A stretch of DNA of 64,000 nucleotides from positions 44,898,679 through 44,962,678 of the forward strand of contig NC_084462.1 of the NCBI RefSeq assembly GCF_027409185.1, in the 5' to 3' direction. The translations under genes and the position numbers were made by a program. Below are positions 26,514 to 37,624 of this stretch, one piece after another (the stretch's first letter is position 1; each line of letters opens with the position of its first letter). The notes under the pieces were generated by a model. The model made no database searches. It was not told the origin of the DNA and saw only the letters and a program-made list of their open reading frames with translations. The stretch is from Cynocephalus volans. Its lineage: Eukaryota; Chordata; Mammalia; Dermoptera; Cynocephalidae.

Positions 26514-26520
26514 TACCTCA
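26514..26520 (+). promoter_or_regulatory. Candidate let-7 seed match (7mer-A1)
   Basis: TACCTCA, about 100 bases after the IGF1R stop codon. IGF1R is an established let-7 target, but a 7-base match alone is weak evidence. Confidence 0.35.
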
Positions 26521-26638
26521 GTGCATCTTCAGAACTGCCATTGCTGCCCGCGGGAGACGGCTTCTCTGCAGTAGACACATTTGGGATGTTCCTTTTTTCA
26601 GTATGCAAGCAGCTTTTTATTTCCCTGCCCAAACCCTT

Positions 26639-26645
26639 AACTGAC
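26639..26645 (+). promoter_or_regulatory. Candidate miR-223 seed match
   Basis: AACTGAC in the proximal 3' UTR. IGF1R has been reported as a miR-223 target. Position conservation with human is not verified. Confidence 0.3.
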
Positions 26646-28750
26646 GGCCTTTAAGAACCTTAATGACAACACTTAATAGCAACAGAACACTCGATAATCA
26701 AGTCTCCTCAATCTCTCTCTGTCTCTTTCTCTCCTCTCTTTCCCAACACCTCTCTTTCCATCTCCTTTCTCTCTCTTTCTGCTTCATAATGGGAAAAAAA
26801 AAAAAAAATGTTTGCCGCAAGCCCAGCCAGGAAGCCCTTTTTATCAGATTGAGGAAATGGCTGTCCCTGTGCCCCCACGACCCCCTGTACACACCTTCCT
26901 GACACCACAGGTCTTTATAAAGGAAAAAAAAAAAACACATTGAGATGGAATTTTTTTACCTGTATCTTTAAACTTTTTAGGGACGTATGAAATTTAAAAA
27001 GGGCCATCATTCATTCAAGGTTGTTACCATTTTAATGCTGCCAAATTTTGCCAAAATCCTGAACTTTCTCCCTTATGACCCCTGCATTGGTTTTCTCACG
27101 TCCCAAGGCATGGGTTGAGCACGGTATCGTTATTCTAGTTAAGAGACATGTTGGTGATGCTCTCCACCCAGCTGTCCCCTGGTGTTCTTTTCAAGTCCCC
27201 ATTCACACAGGTCTCATTGCTTTTGACTAGGTAATTATTTGGGGGAGCTGGACACAATGGGACTTTCACTGAAGATGGGGAGGAGCTGGACTGGCTTCCC
27301 TGCCCCAATTTCCAACCCCTACCCTGTAGCCCCAAGAATTCGGGAGAAAGCAAGCCCTGAAAGAGCCCAAAAGACAGGCTTTGAGTCAAGGTGGTCCACA
27401 CAGCAGTTTCCTCTCCCCAGCCCAGCGCCCCTCCCGATCCCCAAGGACACACATGGGAAGCGGTTTGCAGGGACTCAGCCCAGCTGCTTATGCAGCAGGT
27501 TTGCAAAGAAAGAAATTCAGATACCATACCACAACAGTAAGAAGAAAAGCAGTAAATGGATTCAAGCATTCTAAGCTTTGTTGACATTTCCTCTGTTTCT
27601 AGGACTTCTTCATGGGTCTTACAGTTCTATGTCAGACCATGAAACATTTGCATACACATCGTCTTTAATGTCACTTTTATAACTTTTTTACAGTTCAGAT
27701 ATTCATCTATACGTCTGTACAGAAAAAAAAAAAAAAAGCTGCTATTTTTTTTGTTCTTTATCTTTGTGGATTTAATCTATGAAAACTTTCAGGTCTATCC
27801 TTCTTCCCTCTTTGCTCACTCCAGAAAACTTCTTATGCTTTGTACTAGAGTGCGTGACTTTCGTCCTCTTTTCCCAATAATTGATACTTATATAACATAA
27901 TTTGCCATGAACTGTTTGATGCCTTTTGATAAATACATCCTCCCCTCCCTGCTCCCAGTGGCCCCACTAGTTGTCATCTAACACGTAGGCTCTGTGGGCA
28001 CAAGGCTGGTGAGGGACCAAGGCAGGAGGAAGGCCGGCCATGCCCCTCCCCTCAGCCGTGCTCACACAGCACTGGAGTCTGTTACAGTGCAAGACGTGAT
28101 ACAAACTCAGGTCAGAAAAAAGAAAAGGTTAAATATTTCGCACATCCTTGTTCAGTGTTTATATTCACCATTGTTGAAAGGCCTCACCTTCTCTCTCTTG
28201 TCTTTGTTTTGGTTGTGACACACATATATATATATTTTTAATTCTTGGGTACAACAGTAGTTTTAACTGCAGACACTAGGCATTTGGATTGCTTTTTTTA
28301 AAATGGATATTTAATCCTTTCATCCCATGAAAAACAGCTGCTGAGTCCAAGGGAGCAGCAGAGCGTGGTCCAGCAGGCCCCTCTGTGGCCTTCCACCACC
28401 ACCCTCACCAGACCAACCTACCTGTCTTTAGAACTAGAACAGCCCAAGGGACCACCTGTGCGCTGGCAGGGAGTGGGACCCAGGAGCCCAGGGGCAGCAT
28501 CCTCAAGGGTGATACAAGCCCACTGCCAGGTCTGCTGGCCAGAGTGCCAGGTCGGGGCAGCGCAGACACCCAGAGCCCCGTGCTCACTCCCAGGGGACCA
28601 GAGCCCTGGGCTGGCGGGCTTCTCCTCGGCCAGGATTCCAAGTCCTTGGGGCCCCGGGGTCTTGTTTAGTTTAGTTTTTAGCACTTCTCACCAGAGTGAC
28701 GACCGCACCGGAGGTGCTTCTGGGGTGGAAATGTTTAAATGATGAGTGAG

Positions 28751-28784
28751 AACAAAGGTAAAATCTGAACAAAGGTAAAATCTG
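28751..28784 (+). repeat. Perfect 17-bp tandem duplication in the 3' UTR
   Basis: Two adjacent identical copies of aacaaaggtaaaatctg (28751-28767 and 28768-28784). Looks like replication slippage or a local duplication. Confidence 0.95.
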
Positions 28785-29087
28785 ATTACAATTGCTAGTT
28801 CTGACTGGAGATTAAACACAGAAAAGAAAGTGTAGAGTGCTTTTTTGCTTGTCTCACTATTTTCTCTAGCCTGTCCCGTAGTGCTTTCCCTTTTAAAAAA
28901 AAAGAAAGAAAGCAAAAGGTTTTATGTGTAGGAGTTTTCCTTTAATTTATTTTGTGACATCAGTTTCAGTCACTGTAGAGAAGCACCATTATGAATTTAA
29001 ATACTGAGGAAAGGGTTTTTGTGTGGGTGTAAGACGGGACAGTTTTTTGTTTTGTTTTGTTTTGTTTTCTTTCAATCAAGCATTTAT

Positions 29088-29094
29088 CTACCTC
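29088..29094 (+). promoter_or_regulatory. Candidate let-7 seed match (7mer-m8)
   Basis: CTACCTC in the middle of the IGF1R 3' UTR, directly complementary to the let-7 seed GAGGTAG. Confidence 0.4.
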
Positions 29095-30230
29095 GCTCTT
29101 ATTTTTTGTGTGTGTATATAGAAAAACAGTACATCTCACATTTCTCAGCATCCGACAATAGGCCGTTGATACTGGTAACCTCATCCACGCCACAGGCCAC
29201 ACACCCAGGTGACACTGGGAGAGGCCAGGCTGTATTCCGGGGTCAAAGCAACACTAACTCCCTCTCCGCTCATTTCAAACAGCTTGCCTTTTCTGAGATG
29301 TCTCACTTCGTGTTGCTTTTGTTTTTTTCCCCTAACTTGCTTTCCTAAAAAGTCGCGAGGCATTAGGATGTTCACCTCCCAGCCCAGCAGCCCCTTGAGG
29401 CCAAGGAGGGCACACGAGCACAGCGCGGGGCCAGCTGGCTGATCCTGGCTGGTGGTCTTTGGAACCAGCTACTTTATGCAGATTGAACTACTAACACATT
29501 TCTTCACTAAGAGAGCAGATGTTCCCTAGGTTGTGAGGACAGCAAGGTACAGAGGGTGGCAGACAGTGTCTCTGTGCAACACCCACGTGTGAATGTGTGT
29601 GGTGTTTTACTCCTTGGGCTGCTCCTCTTGCAGCCTGGCACAAGGCCTGTGCCAAGGCAGGGACAGGCCGCTGTCACTGCTGCTGCTGCGGTGGCAGCCA
29701 TCTGAAAGAAAGCTTGGGCCACCTGGCCTTCTCAGAATGCAGAGCTTGCCGAAGCATCAGCCCACCTGAGATAGACTGTCCATGGGAGCATTGTCCCCTC
29801 CTCTCCAGACTGCTCTCTCCACGTTGCCCTCCTCTCCTCCTCCCCAGGGACAAACAAACCTGCCACACCTTGGGCTGGCAAGGCCAGTGGTGGGCTCGAG
29901 CCTCCCCCGCGGCCTCCCGTCCTGCTGCTCACAGGGTGGACGGCGCTGCCTGCTTCCAGCAGCTGCTTGCACAGGCACTGTGATTTTAGCTGAGAAGCGT
30001 GGCGGGTGGTTTTCCCCAAGTGTGGACAGCTCCTTTACAGTCACAGTACTGCAGTTAAGCTCGGAAGCCTTTGTCCTCCTGCAAGAATACTGCCCTTCTC
30101 TCCCACATCCCCAGGGACCTTAAGGTCATTGAGAAATACTGTTTGATCAGGGTTTTCTTCTTCCAGGTTATAGATGACCCCTCGGAATAATGGCCTCTCC
30201 TCTCTTTTGCACATACTTACCGGTTTCCAC

Positions 30231-30237
30231 AACTGGA
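30231..30237 (+). promoter_or_regulatory. Candidate miR-145 seed match
   Basis: AACTGGA in the IGF1R 3' UTR. miR-145 is a known repressor of IGF1R through sites of this sequence. A second copy lies at 30702-30708. Confidence 0.4.
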
Positions 30238-30390
30238 TTTCTACAGATCATTCAGCTGGTTATAAGGGTTTTGTTTAAACTGTCCGAGTCGTTGGTGTCA
30301 TTTTCTTTTTGTTTTACGTAGGTAGTTTTTCTTTAGAAAGAAAACACTAACAGTGTAGTGCCCATCATAACAAATGCTTCAGAAACACTT

Positions 30391-30396
30391 AATAAA
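30391..30396 (+). terminator. IGF1R: Possible proximal polyadenylation signal
   Basis: AATAAA followed within 15-30 bases by a GT-rich element ('tgcttgtgtgagggtg'), giving a plausible alternative mRNA end about 4 kb after the stop. It would keep the 30231 miR-145 site but lose the 30702 miR-145 and 32330 miR-7 sites. Confidence 0.45.
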
Positions 30397-30701
30397 AGAG
30401 AAAATTTTGCTTGTGTGAGGGTGCAGTCTTTTTACTGGACCAACCCACCCACCTCAACTCTACCAAGGCATCATCTATCCACAGTTCTAGCCTAATTTTA
30501 TGCTGATTTACCCACCTCTTCTTGATATTTCTCTTTCGTTATGTTCCAAATAATCTTATCAAGCTGAGTTGTGGCATTTTCCTTGCAATCTCCTGATAGC
30601 AGCTCGCATTGCTTGAAGTAACATGAACCACTGAGGCACATCACTGAGCTGATGTGAGCATTAAGACTTTCTCACACACAGCCCTTCCCTGAGGCAGCAG
30701 G

Positions 30702-30708
30702 AACTGGA
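30702..30708 (+). promoter_or_regulatory. Second candidate miR-145 seed match
   Basis: AACTGGA in the IGF1R 3' UTR, 471 bases after the first copy and beyond the possible proximal poly(A) site. Confidence 0.4.
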
Positions 30709-32329
30709 GTGTTCTGGAGATGTTGAACTTAAGCTGTGTGAGGCCGAGGCCACCCCCCGTCTCCATTATGGGATGTCGTGACGTTTGACATGCAGTTGAA
30801 GTGAGCTTCCTCCTTGGAAGATAGAAGACAGTGTTTGTGGTCAACATGGGCCTCTCCTTACAGCCTGTTTCTTAAGACTCAAAACCACCTTTCAATGGTA
30901 GGAAAAGTGGCTTTGCAAACTAGGAGAGACACTATTGTGAGCTACCAAGTGGAAAATGCTTGGTATGGAGTGGCGTGTTTGGGTTGGGATGACAGATCTA
31001 CGAGCCAAGTATGCTACCAAAATAGACCAGTTTGTTCCACCAAAGCCTCTCTCAGCAGCCTCCCTGTGTTGGCAGGTGACTGTTGTGGCAAGGTCACACT
31101 GGGCTTAGGTGGGTGAGCAGACTAGGATGCTCGTCCAAGGTCCTCAGCCGTCACTGCTGGGTCCTCCCAGGGCTGTCAGACAGTGCTGAAGACAACTCCT
31201 TTCCCAAACATAGGCATCCTCCACGTGACAGTAGCACTTGATGGTGTGCCTTGACCCACTCCAGCAGTCCCAGTAATGCACTTAAGGTTTTGGGTTTGTT
31301 CTTTTGTTAATGTTACTGTTAATGTTTGTCACCTGTCTTTTCATTTCCTGGGCTAAGCAGTGTTGGGAGACATGGCCCAGAGATCCACTCCTTAAGAACC
31401 AGTGATGAAAGCTGAACTTTCTTATTCCACTTTGGAGTAGTTGGTGGTGCAAATGAGAACCTTAAGAGAGGATGTTATTAAACTGAACCTCTGTTGCCAG
31501 AGATGCTGAAGATACAGACCTTGGACAGGCTGGAAGTTTTGGTTTTTGGCCTCCAACTTAGGTGACTAGTGGAATGACCAGGCAGCAGGAAAGCACTGTG
31601 ACAAGGACAGCAGCACAAAGAGAAGACCTGCAGGTGGAAGGGGGTGGGGCTTGAAGACGCGTGGGCCGTGTTTTGAACTTGATGGTTTCTGAAGGTATCA
31701 GACCACATGAAGGCTCGACAGTCATCCGTGGGCATTTGGTTTCAGCAAACAAACCTAACATCCTACTCTAGAAACATCTCAGAGTTCAGTCACGTTGTTG
31801 AAGATCTCGAACTATATCGCACTCGTCAGTTGACTTGTCAGTTCTGGGGCATGACTTTAGGGTTTTATTTTGTTAATGCAAGATAATGATAATCACTCAT
31901 TTATATGTCCACGTGTGTGTCCGCATCTTTCTGGTAAACATTGTTTTAATTAGTCATTCATTAGCATTTTCAATAGGGCTCCTGAGTCCAGTAGATTACG
32001 GGTAGTCAGTTGACGAAGATCTGGTTTACAAGAACTAATTAAATGTTTCATTGCATTTTTGTAAGAACATAGAATAATTTTATAAAATGTTTGTAGTTTG
32101 TAATTGCCGAAAATAATTTAAAGGCACTTTTTTTCTCTGTGTGTGCAAATGTGTGTTTGTGATCCATTTTTTTTAGGACACCTGTTTACTAGCTAGCTTT
32201 ACAATATGCCAAAAAAGGATTTTTCCCTAAGCCATGCCATGGCTCATCCTCTTTTCCCCCAAGCTTTGTGCCCTAGTTTATAAGGAATGATGATGATTTA
32301 AAAAGTAGTTCTGTATCTTTGGTATCTTG

Positions 32330-32337
32330 GTCTTCCA
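32330..32337 (+). promoter_or_regulatory. Candidate miR-7 site (8mer)
   Basis: GTCTTCCA, a full 8mer match to the miR-7 seed. IGF1R is an established miR-7 target. Confidence 0.45.
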
Positions 32338-32745
32338 GAACCCTCTGGCTGGGAAGGGGATCATCTTCTACTGGTTATTTCCTTTGGAGTGTAGCTACTT
32401 TCACAGCTGGAAAGAACCTCATTGGTCATGGAAACAGCAGAAGCGCTGCAGCCCCGCGGCGCAGGGCACTGTTCAGCATCTGCTTTGGTTGGTCTGGTCG
32501 TTGTCACTATCATGCTGTGCCATAGAGCTGGGAAGACTTGACTGCACACACAGCTTATGTTTTCACAGTGATCGCAGCACACAGATTGGTCACACGAAAG
32601 GTGATCATTCTGGGGCACACAGGCCATTTGTTAACATGCCTCATATCATGATTAATGCTTTGTTAGAGCAAGGAAAAGACCCTTTATTTTTAGTTAAGGC
32701 AGAATGCTGAAGATACGCTTTCCCAATACAGAACAGATTCTATTC

Positions 32746-32751
32746 AATAAA
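32746..32751 (+). terminator. IGF1R: Possible subterminal polyadenylation signal
   Basis: AATAAA followed by 'aactataacgcaattttgtt' and a TTG-rich stretch. It may serve as a minor alternative end about 690 bases before the main one. Confidence 0.3.
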
Positions 32752-33436
32752 AACTATAACGCAATTTTGTTGTTGTTTGACTCCATTTCCTCTAACTCCC
32801 AATGGATTATTGGCCATGTCTACAGAACTCTACAAAATACCCATCTTTGGAAACATTTGGAATTTTTGCACTACATAGGAGAAAGGTCCAGAAACAATTT
32901 GGTTTTTGTTTTCAGCTCTTCATTTGGGTGTTTGGCATTGCCGACACATCCACAGGTGGAGCACATGCCTGGTGAAAACACCTGTCTGCCTTTCTAAGTC
33001 AGTGAGGTTGAGGTGAGAGGTTTGCCAGAGTTTGTCTACCTCTGGGATAGAAAAGATCAAACTAGAAGGCGCAGTGGAATGGAAGCATTGCAAATAGTGC
33101 ATTTTCTGAGTTTTGTTTTAAAAAGTTTTTTTAAAAAAGTAAAAAAAAAAAATGGTAATAACATGGCCAATTTGTTACACAAAATAACTTTCTGTGTATA
33201 AATTATTCCTAAAAAAAAATTGTTTATATAAAAAAAATCAGTAGATGAAAAATTTTCAAAATGTTTTTGTATATTCTGTTGTAAGAATTTATTCCTGTTA
33301 TTGAGATACACTATGGATTCTTTACATTATGAAAAAAAAGAAACTTTGTCTATTTTGAATTGCTGAAGCTAAGGCAATTTTAGTTTCTCTTACTCTGCTT
33401 TTTTCTAGTAGTTAAAGTACTACATGGTTTAAGTTA

Positions 33437-33442
33437 AATAAA
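33437..33442 (+). terminator. IGF1R: IGF1R distal polyadenylation signal
   Basis: AATAAA with a T/GT-rich downstream element ('tttttgcctctgattttgtt') starting about 18 bases later. Its distance from the stop matches the known human long 3' UTR, so cleavage near 33460 is inferred. Confidence 0.85.
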
Positions 33443-34519
33443 AGAATTCTGTATGCACGTTTTTGCCTCTGATTTTGTTTCCCACATTTCTGGAAGCATC
33501 GTCACACTTCTGTGGCAGGGAAGCAAAGCTCCGTGTGGCATTTGTGTTCACACATGTCGCTTGGAAGTGTTCTGCGCGAGGGCACTGCCTGATTTCTGAC
33601 AGCTGAACCTTCTCAGTATGCAAATTACTGGAGAAGACAGGGAAGCTATTCTGTTTCTCATTCCATTAAATCAGCTGGAAGAAAAATTTGAATACATAAA
33701 ATACAGAAGCCTGTACTTCATTTTTGACTGATTTGTGGACTTTTTTCTGTACCTTTTACTGACAAAAGTCAGGCTGAGGCAGGTTTGATCTGTGTGACTC
33801 TGGGGCAGAGGACTTAAAATTCTTCTCATATTCATGTCCTTGGTACTTCATAGCTCACCTACCTGCCTCAGAGTGCCGGCGAGAACCAAGTGAGCCACAC
33901 ATGGGGTCTATATGACATTAGCTTTGTCATGGGGAAATGGTTACAGTAGGAAGAGGGAACAAGCTATAAATGTTCTACAATCAGGCCACAGACATGAACA
34001 CAGCATCAGGAGGAAAAGCTGGTCATTTCACTCAACTCTGATCATGGAAATTATACTCCAGTAACAAAATCAGGCCATTACATAAAGAGCTAAATAGCAA
34101 GGTGGAGGCAGTGAACATAACTCTCATGGTCTAAGACCTAGTGAGTCTCACAAGTGTTTGGAACTAAAAGCAAAACACTTTCTAAAGGAGAGGACTCTCA
34201 AGCCTGGTGTTGCCCCAGGGTTTTTGCTCACCATTGTCACTGAGTGCCCAGCGCTCAGGGGACCTTCACGAGGTGACTGACAGCTGGAGGAGGTCTCATT
34301 TCCAGGGCTAGGATGTCCAGCGTGGCCCTCCCCCTTTCCTGCATGGTTGATGCTGCACTTGCTGGTTGCCGAGGTGCACTCTGCACTTGGCCTGCGCCGC
34401 CAGAAGCAGCAGTGACTTCTTTAGACTACAAATCAGGAGGGCTATTTCTATGTCTTTCCCTCCATCCCAGATCCAGCTACAAGTCCATACTCAGGTGTGT
34501 ATTTAGTGTTCTGTGGAGG

Positions 34520-34612
34520 ACTTCCATATCCATTTTCTCATCAGAAGTTCACAATCACCCTGCAAAGGAAGAGTTTTTATTACTGTTTTATAGATGAGCA
34601 AACAGAGACATG
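34520..34612 (+). repeat. MIR-like fragment
   Basis: 'gaagttcacaatcaccctgc' and 'attactgttttatagatgag', then 'caaacagagaca', follow the MIR 3' end ('...acaaccctatgaggtaggtactattatccccattttacagatgaggaaactgag'). Confidence 0.55.
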
Positions 34613-35636
34613 CCCACGATGGCCCTGGCTCTTCAGGATTCAGCCTTGTATGATGTGGTTGTCAGACTATTCAGAACTACCACAACTAAACAGCCCCAGT
34701 GTGTATCAACGAGATGCCAGGCCATTCACATGGGCCGGGATGTGAATGGGCTCTCCAGGGTTCTCCCTGGAGAACTGCAGAGACCACAGAAGGGAAAATG
34801 GTGGAAAGTTCATCAAGGGGAAGCTCTGTGCCTACCAACTGGATAATATTTACAAGTTTAAAAGGTGTGTATGGCATGGTGCCAAGCATTCTGAAATACA
34901 CTGGAGCCTGGTCCTGAAGACCTGCTGCTTGCCTGGGTCCTGGGACAGGGGTTGGAATGATGGGTGTTGAGGGCTCTGGGCAGCAGCTGTTTGCCCAGAA
35001 GTGCAGAAGGATTTTCATATTAACAACCATGCAGCTGGACCTGCGTGTGTGGGCCAGCGCCATCCCACCCCACCTGCTGGCTTTGATCAGCCACAGAGTG
35101 ACATTGCTCTGTTTTATGTCAAATGATCTAGGTATATTTGCAAAGGGGGTCCTATAAAGTCTATTCCAAATGCAGAAGTGTGCTGGACAGCTAGTGGCCA
35201 AACAGGCAAGTTTGTCCCATTTCTTCAATATTAAGCTGCAAATGCTTTTTCTTAACAGTGAATGAATCAGCATTGACTGTGATTTGTTTAAATGTAATTA
35301 AGTGGAAAATGGTAGTTGTGAGCACATGTGCATAACAAGAAATTTCCCAGAGCTTAGCTACCTTCACTCACTTCCACAAAAAAAAAAAAAAAAAAAAAAG
35401 AATGTTACTAATGGGGCTCCCAGTGGAAAGTTGCTCCCACTGGAAAGTTGCTCCCAGAAAACACTGGATAAGTAAAACTTTGATATGAGCAGCTTGGCAC
35501 AGGACCCAGTATGATGTTGTAAAGGCAGAACAAAAGAAGAAACACAAGGGAGATTCTGTTTTTAAAAGTTAGGGATAATATTAACCATGAAAAGAAGCTA
35601 AGCCCAGCTATTAACCTGTGCTTTAAGACTAAACAC

Positions 35637-36245
35637 TACTGGTGGGAATGTGAAATGGAGCAGTCGCTGTCTGTGGAAAAAAACACTATGGCAGTTCCTG
35701 AAAAAGTTAAACAGAATTACCATTTGATCCAGCAATTCACTTCTAGGTATACACACAGAATTGAAATCAGGGACTTAAACAGATATTTGCACTCCACTGT
35801 TCATAGCAGCAATTTTTCACAATAGCCAAAGGCAACCTAAGTGTCTATCTACAGCTGAATGGATAAACAAAATGTGGTAGATACATACAATGAGATATTA
35901 TTCAGCCTTAAAAAAGAATAAAATCCCAACAAATGCTACAACATGGATGAAGGTTGAGGACATTATGCTAAGTGAAATAAGACAAAAGGACAAATACTGT
36001 ATGCTTCCATTTAAATTAGGTACCTAGAGCAATCAAATTCATAGAGATGAAGAGTATAGTGGTAGTTGCCAAGGGCTGAGGCAGGTGGGGGGGGAATGTA
36101 TAGCTATTGTTTGATGGGTACAGTTTCAGTTTCGGATCATGAGAAAGCTCTGGAGATGGATAGTGGTGATGGTTGTACAACAATGTAAATGTACTAAATG
36201 CCACTGAACTGAACACTTAAAAATTGTTAAAATTAGTAGCAAAAG
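35637..36245 (+). repeat. LINE-1 3' end (L1M type)
   Basis: L1 ORF2 end and 3' UTR in order: 'actactggtgggaatgtgaa', 'gatccagcaattcacttcta', 'gcctaa/aacctaagtgtctatc', 'ctgaatggataaacaaaatg', 'gtgaaataagacaaaaggac', 'caaattcatagagatgaaga', 'gttgtacaacaatgtaaatg'. Diverged and full of stops. Confidence 0.9.
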
Positions 36246-36691
36246 AGTAAAAACCATAGAGAAACCAAACACTAGAGACTCAGTGGCAGAAGCTGCTCAC
36301 AGGACCTGGATGCAGAAGCTTGGAGGCCAGGAATAGGGTACTGGGAGCGGTGGCTACACCTGTGTTTCCATGGGCAAAACAGATCTGTGGTCCCAGCAAT
36401 CGAGCAGGATCACACAGATCCTGTGGGTAGTCTTTTAGAAGAAAAAAAAAAATTACTAGGATTTCATTGTATTGTCATAAAAACCATAACTGAAGCTAGT
36501 TAATCCTTTGTGAAATGTCTGCCTTTCAGAGTGTCCTTCTTTCTTCTGACAATAAAACGACCCTTTGTGATTTTGTTGGGCTAACTCAGAATTTTTTTCC
36601 TCTGCGTAAACTGTTTTATAAGCACTTTTTTTTTAAAGGCTCTCAAAGCACAGTTGAACTCTACACACAGGATTAAAACATTTAATTTTCC

Positions 36692-36932
36692 CTAAAGGAG
36701 CCATCCCCCAATTGGTTCCCTTTGGCTGGAATCACTGTGGTTGAGTTTTCTGCAAACCAGGCTTTGAGTTTGGGCTTTCCCACTCTCCTCCAGCATTTCC
36801 TGGATGATGACTTGTAAGGCTTTTCCTAGCAGGCTGGCCGGGAGCCAATGCGATATTTGAGGGACATGGATGAGTGCAGCGCACCCATTTCCGTGATGCA
36901 GAGACAGGTAGTAAATGTAATCACAGGCGTAT
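36692..36932 (-). pseudogene. PGPEP1L: PGPEP1L last coding exon, catalytic Cys and His, frameshifted tail
   Basis: Reads from acceptor 'ggttgcag|A': (R)[49 protein letters not shown]. In human PGPEP1 the matching segments are GRYLCDFTYY (nucleophile Cys149) and FVHVPP (His168), so Cys (36923-36925) and His (36866-36868) are retained. After EE the current frame reads [13 protein letters not shown] and stops at TAG (36692-36694). In the neighbouring frame the DNA reads [12 protein letters not shown], which resembles the human PGPEP1L terminus I remember, suggesting an extra base in GAGGAGAGTGGG (about 36784-36790). Pro to Gln in HVPP is also unusual. No clear poly(A) signal was seen. Confidence 0.87.
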
Positions 36933-37624
36933 CTGCAACCACAAAAATGCCATGTTACTTCTCAGGCCAGCCTCTAACTTCAGTGAAATGTAAGCAGAAG
37001 TGGCAGTGCAACATCCACAAAGCGTCCACCCAGGGAGTTTTGTTCTTCTGCCTCAAAAAGAACATGGTTCTGGGAATGAGTTAGAGAGAGATTGGCTCTT
37101 GGTCTCATGGTCTCATAACCAGCAAGTGGCCAAGACAGAAAGGGACCACATTTTCAACCAACTAGTCCAAAACGCCTTTAGCGCAGTGAATCCTCTCATT
37201 CATTGAGTCAATTGTTTATTCATTCCTTGGAGAGAGGAGAAACTGCTTACTGGGGGTTGGAGTTTAGAGAAACAAAGGTAAGTTAATCTTTATCTGGGGC
37301 TAAATCAGCACAGTTAACTCACAACTTTGCTCCCCCCAAAATAAAAACAAGCATCCACAAAATGTTAGTGGCTCTCAAAACTTGCCTTCCTTCCCATCTT
37401 TTCTCCTACATCAACGCACCAAAGGCTGTGTTTGGGGTGGGGGAGGGGGTGTAAGCAACTGTGCTGGTCTGCAGGATGGCAAAGAGGGGCAACTCTGGGG
37501 TTGCTCTGCGTGACCACGTTGCCAGATGGATGTTACAGGATGGCCTCTTAAGGGGAGAGAGAGGACACTGAAGGCCATTCTTTGTCCCCTACCTGCTCAT
37601 TGCTGCCACACCCACAGAACATAC
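36933..37624 (-). other. PGPEP1L: PGPEP1L last intron
   Basis: A 692-base intron on the minus strand, donor gtatgt and acceptor 'ttgcag'. It holds no recognised repeat apart from a weak MIR/L2-like 'cattcattgagtcaattgtt' near 37195. Confidence 0.85.

Larger units (their letters stand above)
26417..33460 (+). other. IGF1R: IGF1R 3' untranslated region
   Basis: About 7.0 kb from the stop to the poly(A) site after AATAAA at 33437, close to the roughly 7 kb known for human IGF1R. It has almost no interspersed repeats but many A-, T- and CT-runs (for example 26702-26782 pyrimidine-rich, 26794-26807 and 27722-27736 A-runs, 29047-29069 TTTTG units). Such a long, repeat-poor UTR is expected for this heavily post-transcriptionally controlled mRNA. 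Open frames inside it are short and not conserved-looking. Confidence 0.93.
33461..36691. other. Intergenic region between convergent IGF1R and PGPEP1L
   Basis: About 3.2 kb. It holds a MIR-like piece (about 34520-34612), an A-run at 35380-35399, a near-perfect 17-bp tandem pair (35418-35451, unit tcccagtggaaagttgc) and an L1 3' end (35637-36245). The unannotated PGPEP1L 3' UTR should occupy part of 36300-36691, but no clear minus-strand AATAAA was seen there. Confidence 0.8.
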
